Source of the DNA: Trigonopsis variabilis
Lineage: Eukaryota > Ascomycota > Trigonopsidomycetes > Trigonopsidales > Trigonopsidaceae
Assembly: GCA_003707065.3 (NCBI GenBank)
Contig: PPXM03000006.1
Location: 248,001 to 312,000, forward strand
DNA: 64,000 nucleotides
Direction: 5' to 3'
This document shows, in pieces, positions 43,110-51,250 of this stretch (the stretch's first letter is position 1; each line of letters starts with the position of its first letter). The translations under genes were made by a program, and so were the position numbers. The notes beneath the pieces are model-generated. The model had not been told where the DNA came from. It searched no databases and saw only the letters and a program-made list of their open reading frames with translations.

Positions 43110-45644
43110 CTACATAGCGTCCATTCGAATCTTCACCGCCATCCGGTGAGCATCTAGTCCTTCTAACTTGGCGACCGTCATGACAGCCGGTCCAATCGTC
43201 CGTAGGCCTTCTGCGCTCAATTCTTGGGCAGTGATGTGTTTCATAAACGTGCCCGTATTCACACCAGAGTACATGCGAGCGTAGCCGTAGGTAGGGAGAG
43301 TATGATTGGTGCCTGAAGAGTAATCACCACAGGACTCTGGAGACCACGGTCCCAAGAACACGCTACCGGCGTGCTCAACTTGCGAAAGGAGCTCCTTGGA
43401 GGAGATATTTGACGATTGGATGATCAAATGCTCGGGAGCGTATCGATTGCTAAGCTTCAGAGCGTCTTCTAAAGTCTTGACGCGAAGTGTAAACGAATGG
43501 GCAATTGATCCCCGGATAATGTCCACCCGAGGTAATGCCATGGCCTGGTTGTGTAATTCCTCTTCGATCTTGTTCAGTTCCTCGTCGCTCAAGTCAACGG
43601 CAATGAGGATGACCTGAGAATCCACGCCGTGTTCAGCCTGAGAAAGAAGATCCGACGCGACAAACGCGGGATTAGCAGTCCTGTCAGCAACGACCAACAC
43701 CTCTGAGGGGCCAGCAGGCATATCGATAGCAACTGGACTCGAAGGATCATTTTGGACATACATTTTCGCTGCAGTCACAAACTGATTACCAGGACCGAAG
43801 ACCTTATCACACTTAGGCACAGACTCAGTTCCATAAGCCAAGGCTCCGATAGCCTGAGCACCACCGGCAAGGACAATCGACTTGGCACCCACTTTATGGG
43901 CAATGTACACGATTTCAGGAGTAATTGTGCCGTCAGGACGAGGAGGAGATGCAAAAACTATATTCTTACATCCCGCAACTTGGGCAGGGACACCAAGCAT
44001 TATAGCCGTTGAAGGTAGGACGGCCGTTCCACCGGGTACATAAAGACCCACCGATTCAATGGCTCTTGCGAATCGCGAGCAGACCACTCCTGGAACAGTC
44101 TCGACAACCAGAGGTGCTTTATCTAACTGGGCGGCGTGGAACTTGCGGACATTCTCGATTGACAGGTCGAGCGCCTTAGCAACTTCAGGAGAGATCTTCA
44201 TTAGTTCAGCAGGAAAAGGAGCCTTGATGACAGGTGACTGTAGCTTGACTTTATCGAATTGAGCAGTCAGCCTTATAAGCGCAGCATCGCCTTCTGTACG
44301 GACTGCGTCCAGAATGGGAGTGACGAGCTTCATAATATCAGCACCTTTTCGAATAGGACGAGTCAAGTAGCGAGTAAGATCGGAACTAGCAATATCGAAT
44401 GCGTCTACTCGCTCCATTTTGATCAGCCCGTCGGCTTTCGGGCCAACCTTTTCTTCCGCTTTGGGTTCCGGCTTGGCCTCCTCTTTGATCCACTTCTGCT
44501 TCGCATCGCCCTTCCGACGACTGATTTTCCTTGATTTGGCGTTGAGGTTTCTTTCCACGTCTCGAACGGTGACGCCGCTCTTGATCACTTTGGCAAGAGC
44601 AAAGTAAAGGAGATCGGCAGCTTCCCAAGCGACGTCATCTTTAGACTGGGCTTCAGTCAGTTCTTCAGCCTCCTCCATGATCTTTGCAGTGAGCAACTTG
44701 GAGTCATTGAATATTCTATGAGTATATGATCCAGCAGGAGCAGTTTCGAGTCTTGACACCAATGTCTCCTCCAACGCCTGCAGACCGTCGCTTGGTCCAA
44801 AACACGATAATGTATTCAGATGACAGAATCCAGCACCAGCTTGCTCCACAACGAATTTCAGACAATCGCCATCACAGTCGAGGGCAACGGACAAGAGCTT
44901 TTGAGTGGCCCCGCTCGTAGCACCCTTGTACCAGAGCCCGTGTTTCCGGGATTGATAGACGCCGGTCTGTGTTCGAAAGGCCTCGCTAACACTCTTGGGT
45001 GAAGAATAAACCAGTCCCAGTGAATGCCCTGCTTCATCTGTCACCAAAGTCGTATATAGTCCATCAGGACGGTCCGTCTTTGCGTATCCTAGCCAGATCT
45101 CTGCAGCTGATTGAGCTGAAAGAGATGCACCACTGACAACAATAATTGCTTCTGCCTTGACTAGTGCAGCCTGAACTTTTTCATTGGGAACGTTAGATCC
45201 AAAATCAACCAACACGTGACGGGAGCCGCCGTCAGCCAATAGCTTTCCACTCAAAGATTCTGACAGACTCGAGATAGTAGAGATCAATTCAGGCTGGTAC
45301 TTTAAATATACACCCGCCGCTGATTCAATCACAGCAGCATCAAGCTCAGCACCATCAGATAGAACGACGAGACGACTTGGAGGAACCCCAGCCGATGATA
45401 GCGCTTCAACAGCTGAAGGAGCCACAATGATAATCAGAGCTCCTGCATCTAACAGAGAAATAAGTTGATCCACGGTGTATGAGCCGTGAGAGCAATCGAC
45501 AATGAAATCGACTTGGCCAAAATTTTTCTTGATAAAAGCAGCCGACTGAGAAGCATCTAGTGCCGGGATGATCTCGTATCCTAGCACTGAAAGCTCAGGA
45601 GCAACAAGCTCCAACTTCTCCGACCGAGCGATCAAAGGAATCAT
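43110..45644 (-). CDS. HIS4: trifunctional histidine biosynthesis protein His4
   Basis: One intronless 844-aa polypeptide carries three steps of histidine synthesis. After a fungal N-terminal domain (about 200 residues), the phosphoribosyl-AMP cyclohydrolase has GLWYKGATSGATQKLLSVAL and GAGFCHLNTLSCFG (metal Cys/His). The phosphoribosyl-ATP pyrophosphohydrolase has KIMEEAEELTEA and DVAWEAADLLYFAL. After a Lys/Glu/Pro linker, the NAD-dependent histidinol dehydrogenase has GLYVPGGTAVLPSTAIM, GAQAIGALAYGT and IDMPAGPSEVLVVAD. Length compares with about 800-870 aa for fungal His4. Often under general amino-acid control; no clear TGACTC element is evident in the 150-nt upstream gap. Confidence 0.97.
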   Translation of the reverse strand: MIPLIARSEKLELVAPELSVLGYEIIPALDASQSAAFIKKNFGQVDFIVDCSHGSYTVDQLISLLDAGALIIIVAPSAVEALSSAGVPPSRLVVLSDGAELDAAVIESAAGVYLKYQPELISTISSLSESLSGKLLADGGSRHVLVDFGSNVPNEKVQAALVKAEAIIVVSGASLSAQSAAEIWLGYAKTDRPDGLYTTLVTDEAGHSLGLVYSSPKSVSEAFRTQTGVYQSRKHGLWYKGATSGATQKLLSVALDCDGDCLKFVVEQAGAGFCHLNTLSCFGPSDGLQALEETLVSRLETAPAGSYTHRIFNDSKLLTAKIMEEAEELTEAQSKDDVAWEAADLLYFALAKVIKSGVTVRDVERNLNAKSRKISRRKGDAKQKWIKEEAKPEPKAEEKVGPKADGLIKMERVDAFDIASSDLTRYLTRPIRKGADIMKLVTPILDAVRTEGDAALIRLTAQFDKVKLQSPVIKAPFPAELMKISPEVAKALDLSIENVRKFHAAQLDKAPLVVETVPGVVCSRFARAIESVGLYVPGGTAVLPSTAIMLGVPAQVAGCKNIVFASPPRPDGTITPEIVYIAHKVGAKSIVLAGGAQAIGALAYGTESVPKCDKVFGPGNQFVTAAKMYVQNDPSSPVAIDMPAGPSEVLVVADRTANPAFVASDLLSQAEHGVDSQVILIAVDLSDEELNKIEEELHNQAMALPRVDIIRGSIAHSFTLRVKTLEDALKLSNRYAPEHLIIQSSNISSKELLSQVEHAGSVFLGPWSPESCGDYSSGTNHTLPTYGYARMYSGVNTGTFMKHITAQELSAEGLRTIGPAVMTVAKLEGLDAHRMAVKIRMDAM

Positions 45645-45796
45645 GGCTGAAGCGTGGAGTGAGTCAGATAAGATTCGGGTAACGGTCGAGAAAAATTAGA
45701 ATAGGCCAGGCAAGCGTTACACCATCGGACAGTGCGCTCTTTACTCTTATCTCAGGCAGTCAAGCATCGCTTGCCACACATATCTATGAATATACA

Positions 45797-47125
45797 CTAT
45801 TTACAAAGGATAGGATGAATGTCTTGGGGCAAATCGTAGATAAAGAGCCGATCAGTTATTCGAGAATCAGTCACCACCGGCTGCACCCATTCGCCGTTCT
45901 TGGCTTTAGACTGGGCCACCCATTTCTTTGGCCAGTCTTGTTCTTCAATGATATCAATGTCTTCGTCTCCTTTGGCGAACGGGCGGGTGTGTCCAAGAAC
46001 GACAGCCACAGTTGCTCCACAAGACTCATCAGCAACATACCGTTGGTTGAAGAACCGATAGATACGAATGGGGAGGTTAAGAAACCCTAGAATATGGGGT
46101 TGAGGCACCACTCCCTGTGCCTCTATGTATGCTCGCGAGAATTCACTAGGCAACGACGCATTCGAGTACTCGCTAGGTAGTATATATGGTTTCTCGATCT
46201 TGGGTCTCTCCTTGGCTTTCTTATCAGCTTCTGACTGGCCTGGTGTTTGGCCCTCTGGTAGGTTTTCTGAGGCTGACTCAGTCGAGCCGTCCTTTGCTAG
46301 ACTGTTTTCTCCTTCTGGTTGTAATGAGTCTGCAGGGCCAATGGCGATTCGAGTATCCTCGGGTTCTGAAGCTTTTTCAGAAGTTGTAGAACCATTTGAC
46401 GATAGGTCTGACTCTTGGATCTCAGCGACCTTAGGTTCCTCTTTCTTCTCTGGTTTTTCTAACGGCCCTAGCCATCCTTCATGCATGCCTTGCATGTATT
46501 CTTTATAGGCGCCTCGGCCCACGCAGATGATTCCTCCAACCGCATCTTGTTGAATATCGGGAATGGCCTCGCCCAGTTTCTCATTGTAGCCAAAAGTCTT
46601 ATCGACCAGACCGCTTCTCCGTTTCTCACGGATTTTTTCGGCGACAATGTGCCGAATTTCTCCCTGCTGATAGCCAACTTTGACATCAAAGTCCACAGCT
46701 GATGCTGTCAAGATGGGCTGTTTGCGTTAGCCACGTCCTCGAGATCTGTCATTCGTACCTTAACATATTGCGTGAAATGGTCCAATCCATGATCCAAGTA
46801 ATCTCCAGGAGGAGGAGTAACAAATACAGTGACCCTTCGAGGAAGTTGAGTAACGTCCTGCAAGTTAGCACCAACTTGAGCCGTCTTGCCCTACCATAGG
46901 CTCTCTGGCAAGATATGAAACCCGGTCTTTCCATTCTTGTCTCACGCGTCTCCTCTCTTTGCGATCATACCACCACAAACCAGTCACGGCAGACACCGTT
47001 CCAAGGAAGATGCACCAATTCCTTGAAGGGAGACGAAATCGCGGGAGGCCCAGTGCTTTCAAAGCCGGGTTCTGAGGTTTCTCTTTTGGTTTCGACTGAC
47101 TAGAATCAGGAGAACTTTCACTCAT
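45797..47125 (-). CDS. TIM54: TIM22 translocase subunit Tim54
   Basis: Inner-membrane subunit of the TIM22 carrier translocase; in yeast it also aids Yme1 assembly. Exons 47125-46895, 46857-46759 and 46717-45797 give 416 aa, with introns of 37 and 41 nt, both with GCTAAC branch sites. The N-terminal TM (NWCIFLGTVSAVTGLWWYD) is followed by RRVRQEWKDRVSYLA, then VTVFVTPPPGDYLDHGLDHF in exon 2 and KPILTASAVDFDVKVGYQQG over the second splice. The middle is a Ser/Glu-rich insert; the end PIRIYRFFNQRYVADESC is conserved. The open frame upstream of 47125 has no ATG. Confidence 0.93.
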
Positions 47126-47327
47126 TTGCCTGTCGTTCAGGAGAAAAGAGTTGGCCGGTCGCCTGTAGCTCTGGTAATGGCGAAAATTTCCAAGGAGGGT
47201 AACGGCCACCTCATGAGGGACTACGGTGTATAAGATGTCAGAGAAATGGACGTACTAATGTGTAAAACTCGGCAAAAAATTGAGTGAAATGATAATAAAT
47301 TCATAGCTGGTTCGATACAAAGAAAAA

Positions 47328-48376
47328 TCACTTGTGTTTGGCAAAGATGGTAAGGACCTTCTCGATTTCACCTGCACTTCCGAGCCAAACGCCCGTTCGG
47401 TCGTGGATATGAGCAGGGACTTTGTCGAGGATATGTTGGTGACCATCGGTAGCTATGCCACCGGCTTGCTCAATAAGCATGGCCATAGGGAAACCTTCAT
47501 ACAAGAGACGCAGTTTGCCGTTCGCACTCTTCTTATCGCCAGGATAAGCGAAAAGACCGCCGTAGAGGATGGTACGATGGACATCAGCAACCATAGAACC
47601 GATGTAACGAGCAGAATAGGGCTTTCCTTCAGTGGGGAACTTGAAAGAGTGGAAGATCTCCTTGGTGGCATCATCCCAGTACATGCTATTGCCTTCATTG
47701 ACAGAGTAGATCGATCGCTTAAAAGGAAGTTTGAGGTTGGGGTGAGTAAGGATGAATTCGCCTATAGACGTGTCTAGGGTGAATCCATTGACGCCATTAC
47801 CGGTTGTCAAAACAAGGTTGGAGCTGGCACCGTACATGGTATAGCCAGCAGCGATCATATCACGACCAGAGCGAAGGACATCGGCTTCAGATCCTTGGGA
47901 ATGGTCGGGCTAAAAGTTAGAAGACACACGGAAGCAATACATACCAATCGGAAAATACCAAAGATGGTACCAACACTGACGCCAGCATCAAGGTTACTCG
48001 ATCCATCAATGGGATCGCAAACAACAGCGTATCGGCCATCGCCCGGGAAAATGATCAGCTCTTCTTGTTCCTCCGAGACTAGAACCTTCACTTTCCCACT
48101 GGCCTTCATGGCATTGACAAAGATCTCGTCGCCAATCACGTCCAGCTTCTTCTGAGCATCTCCGGTCGAATTGGAGCCACCAGCAAGACCAAGGAGATTG
48201 ACAAGAGTGGCGCGTCGAATGTTGTACGCAATAGCCTTGAAAGCAAATTGCAGACTATTCAAAAGGATGGTGAAGTCACCAGTAGCAGCTGATCCAGCCT
48301 TTTGCTGCTCGGTGAGGATGAACCTGGTCAAGGTTATAATATCAGTTTCAACGGGAGCTCCAGTTTGAGAAGACAT
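47328..48376 (-). CDS. FBP1: fructose-1,6-bisphosphatase
   Basis: Removes the 1-phosphate of fructose-1,6-bisphosphate in gluconeogenesis. Exons 48376-47945 and 47909-47328 around a 35-nt intron give 337 aa (yeast 348). The active site is clear: metal site EEQEEL and DPIDGSSNLDAGVSVGT, then TGNGVNGFTLD, RYIGSMVADVHRTILYGG, and KLRLLYEGFPMAMLIEQAGG. The N-terminus is MSSQTGAPVETDI; there is no Pro at position 2, the residue used by the yeast GID Pro/N-degron. Upstream (minus-strand sense) are a TCACGTGA box at 48548-48555 and CCGGC/GCCGG repeats. Confidence 0.96.
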
Positions 48377-48779
48377 GATCGTTCAATTGATTAACAGTTT
48401 GGATGAAAACAGCAAGTTATAACACACAAATGGATGATAGACTAGGGTCGCGATCTCGTTCGAAAAGAGGGGCCTGTCTAATGAACACGTCTGGGGTAAG
48501 CACTCTCGACGGGGCACCGGCTTGCTACTGCCGGGAGGAGGCGGAGGTCACGTGAGCGTACGGCAGGGATCGGGGATCTTTATAAGCTTACGAAGAGCAC
48601 TATAGCGCGTAGCGAGCAGACCAGACACTTACGACTTTAGAACTGGTCTCTTGCAGATCCGGGTTAAGCAAGTAGAAGCTATAACGTAATAAGAGGGGCG
48701 AGGCTGAAAAGGGGCGGGTAGTGATTATGGTACCGCGGGAGTAACTATGAGCACGCGCCTTAAAGGGTGTAACGAAAAC
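48377..48779. promoter_or_regulatory. divergent promoter region (FBP1 / snoRNA host gene)
   Basis: Contains TCACGTGA at 48548-48555, an inverted CCGGC ... GCCGG at 48520-48536, and a TTTATAAG box near 48580. These could serve carbon-source control of FBP1. No gene is seen. Confidence 0.45.
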
Positions 48780-48837
48780 TTTTCCTTCCCTCAACTGCGA
48801 TCATGTCTGGTAAGTCTTCAATGTTGCTTAAACAGGT

Positions 48838-48923
48838 CCTTTTCATGATGATCCAACAAACAATTTTCAAACTAGAGTATATGAATCTAATGATCATAGT
48901 TTTTTACACTGATATCTAAAAGG
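48838..48923 (+). ncRNA. candidate box C/D snoRNA 1 (orphan)
   Basis: Box C ATGATGA at 48845-48851, box D CTGA at 48909-48912, terminal stem CCTTTT (48838-48843) with AAAAGG (48918-48923). It lies inside the intron 48810-48958, about 40 nt before its branch site. I could not match its guide sequence to rRNA at the correct spacing. Confidence 0.65.
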
Positions 48924-49051
48924 CCTTGACCTTTGTCGAGTCTGAATGCTAACTATAGTTACGGCCTGATATTTGTAGAATATAGTCGATTCTTTGTCTA
49001 TTTAGTAATGAAAAGGTAAGTGCATCACTGTTTGATTGTCCAGGATATAAG

Positions 49052-49139
49052 ACTGTGCGGAGATGATAAAAAATAACAAGTTGGAATTACCTGCTGAACT
49101 TTTCTGTGGATAACGTTAGGCTGCTTTCCTGAGCACAGT
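49052..49139 (+). ncRNA. box C/D snoRNA 2, predicted guide to 18S U578 (snR77 type)
   Basis: A perfect 7-bp terminal stem, ACTGTGC / GCACAGT, encloses box C-like ATGATAA (49063-49069), D' CTGA (49094-49097) and D CTGA (49129-49132). The guide before D' (49079-49091, AGTTGGAATTACC) pairs over 13 nt (one G-U) with the 530-loop segment GGUAAUUCCAGCU of 18S rRNA. The base five nucleotides upstream of D' faces the U of GGUAA, yeast U578, the known snR77 / SNORD65 site. Intron 49016-49184. Confidence 0.8.
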
Positions 49140-49204
49140 TATCTGGACATGACATATTTTCTTATTTTGATGCTAATCTTCTAGTGAGTTTTTTTTGTTT
49201 GTTT

Positions 49205-49303
49205 AGTCGCTCTTTTCTGATGACTCTTGCACTGGGCACCGATATATATTATATGAGTGACAGGCATTTAGTGGGCCTAGAAAACCCACGTTACTGATTG
49301 ACT
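49205..49303 (+). ncRNA. candidate box C/D snoRNA 3 (orphan)
   Basis: Box C TGATGA at 49218-49223 and box D CTGA at 49294-49297, with a short AGTC/GACT closing stem. Internal hairpin GTGGG ... CCCAC near the 3' side. No target recognised by eye. Confidence 0.55.
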
Positions 49304-49357
49304 TATTGGACTTGCTCCTTTTACAATGACTGGTAGAGCCAAACTAACATAATTTAG

Positions 49358-49455
49358 TGTTTTTGATGATTGACTCTTGCGTAGATGTCTCAGTTTGGAA
49401 ATGATGTTTGTGATGATTTTGGAATTTTAAAGACAAGCATATGTCTGAACTCGAT
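49358..49455 (+). ncRNA. box C/D snoRNA 4, predicted guide to 18S A28 (snR74/U27 type)
   Basis: Box C TGATGA at 49364-49369, a C'-like GTGATGA at 49410-49416, and box D CTGA at 49445-49448. The guide AGACAAGCATATG (49431-49443) is exactly complementary over 13 nt to CAUAUGCUUGUCU near the 5' end of 18S rRNA. The fifth base upstream of box D (49440) pairs with A28 in yeast numbering, the known target of snR74 (human U27). Its intron boundaries are not clear. Confidence 0.82.
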
Positions 49456-49530
49456 TGAAGAGAAAATCCATGTCTGAAACGTCGCCTTTTTTCATATTTT
49501 ACTATAAAGGTGAGCCTATCCATTAGCGGA

Positions 49531-49637
49531 CTCTAGTCTATAATGATGAATATCCACAACTCACGACGGTCGACTGCGTCCAATTGGACTTTGATGAGAA
49601 TCGCCTGTGACAAGGCGTGGTGCTGAATATTACAGAG
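49531..49637 (+). ncRNA. candidate box C/D snoRNA 5 with 25S complementarity
   Basis: Box C ATGATGA (49543-49549), C'-like TGATGA (49592-49597), D CTGA (49623-49626), closing CTCT/AGAG. The segment CTCACGACGGTC (49560-49571) is complementary to the conserved large-subunit rRNA sequence GACCGUCGUGAG. A clean D' box after it is lacking, so the exact methylation site is not predicted. Inside intron 49510-49679. Confidence 0.65.
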
Positions 49638-49798
49638 TCTTTGTTTTTTCTCTGCCTCAACTAACATCAGACAATTTAGGTATATGGGGACTATCTCCGC
49701 TGTAATGACTGTGAAATACAGAATGCCCATATTATAAATACTCCCGTGTTTAACGTACATCACTCTCTTTGGACGTATCTTGCCGCCCTTTAGTTTAC

Positions 49799-50660
49799 TT
49801 AATTGGCCTTGTGCCGGCCTCTCTTTGACCTTGCTCGAGTCTTCTGAAACTCCTCCTCGGTAGGCTCCTCTAGCGACTCGTCGGCCACGCCATACTTTGC
49901 TTCCAATTTCTCAAACAGACTACTCATTCTCTGGTTCTGGCGAGACCGGATCAAAGCTGTCAGTGACTCCTCATCTTTGATTTTTTTGTCGACTCCCAAC
50001 GATTCTGCTAGTTGCTTGGCTTCTTTGGCTTCTTTCTTCGCCGCTCGCAGTCGTTTCTTTTGCTTGCGAAGCCCATCCTTTTCATATCGTCGATAGCTCT
50101 TGACAGATTTATCCTTGATTGCCTGGTCAATGATCTTGCAGAATCGATCATAGTCTTCCTGAGGGTCTGAATGTAGAACATTCTCGAAAATAACGTCCAT
50201 GTCGCCTTCAGATTCGCGGTACCACTTGAGGACGTCAGCTTCTTCCTCTCCCGATGCTGCACTCTGTTAGCCTGCTTTCCCTACCCAGCTTACCTCTGTA
50301 TTCCTTTTTATCTTCTTCAATCATTTTTTTGGTCAAAGTCTTTGCGTACATCGTTTTAAAGAATTCGCTCCATGAGAACCCATCACCATCGTCTTCGAGT
50401 TCGGCTAACGAGCCTGTCCTATCATATCGTTCCCGTCGCTTGGGATTTTCTAGCACCGAATAAGCAAACGTAATTTTTTGAAACTCCTTGGTCATCTCTT
50501 CCCGCTTCTCAGCGTCCACTTTATCGGGATGAGTCTTTAGTGCCTGTCTTCGATAGGCTCGCCGGATGTCTTTGATATCGCACGATTTGTCAATGCCCAA
50601 AACTTCATACGGGTTTATTTCTTGGAATTCGTCCACCAGATCTTCGTTTATGTCTGCCAT
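49799..50660 (-). CDS. DNAJC9-like J-domain protein
   Basis: Exons 50660-50294 and 50256-49799 around a 37-nt intron give 274 aa (human DNAJC9 260). The J domain is at residues 15-85: NPYEVLGIDKSCDIKDIRRA, HPDK, then KITFAYSVLENPKRRERYDR. The second part, EEEADVLKWYRESEGDMDVI and DPQEDYDRFCKIIDQAI, is the DNAJC9-specific region that in humans chaperones histones H3-H4 as an Hsp70 co-factor. The C-terminus is very basic. The acceptor used is the second AG after the CTAAC, the only one keeping YRASGEEEADV in frame. Confidence 0.9.
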
Positions 50661-51250
50661 CTTGGGGTTGTGTAGTCAAACAGTCGACGCGTTTAATATA
50701 ACCCACCCCGCTACGTGGTTTAGTTAGGCGCAACCAAGCCTTCCTTACTAAAACAGACGGGCCCAAGACGGTACCAGACAAAGAAACATCAGACATTTGG
50801 CCAGCCACACTCGACTGATCTACGTAATAAATATTCTACTTAGTACTATCAGGGAGTCTTTACCATCATATAGCTTCTATTCATTCAAATTGTAACTTGC
50901 GCCCGTCTTTGACGTCGTGTCTTTGACAAATCTTCTTTGATCATCCATCCTAGTGGGGCCACAAGTGTTTGACCGGGCCCCGGTCGTCGACATCACCGGT
51001 GTCTTGTGGCAACAAGGAAATACCCATCTAGTCTTCAAGCGAATTGAAGAATAGATTCATCCGTATCCTATCTCCTTTTCCAAGGCGAGGATTACACGTT
51101 GAGGACTGTCTGGATCTCTGGCTTGTCTACTGTTCAGTCATCCAAGTCGCCAGTGACAGCGTTTAGGCGAGACTGTTAGAAAGGTAAGGCGGATGATCCA
51201 TCGGTTGATCGAGCACGACTAACTTCAGCTAGAGTTGATATCGGTTCATT
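50661..51250. promoter_or_regulatory. divergent promoter region (DNAJC9-like / YME1)
   Basis: 590 nt with no gene. Purine-rich donor-like strings near 51180 and an AG near 51229 could mark a YME1 leader intron. Confidence 0.4.

Larger units (their letters stand above)
48780..49700 (+). ncRNA. non-coding snoRNA host gene (five C/D candidates)
   Basis: About 0.9 kb with no usable ORF but with good splice signals: donors GTAAGT at 48810, GTAAGT at 49016, GTGAGC at 49510; acceptors after CTAAC/CTAAT branch sites ending at 48958, 49184, 49357 and 49679. The likely first exon ends ATGTCTG. The exons between are short and full of stops. Box C/D elements sit inside introns 48810-48958, 49016-49184 and 49510-49679, and two more lie between 49184 and 49500, where splicing is less clear. 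The layout resembles animal UHG/GAS5-type hosts. Promoter probably just left of 48780; end uncertain. Confidence 0.75.
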
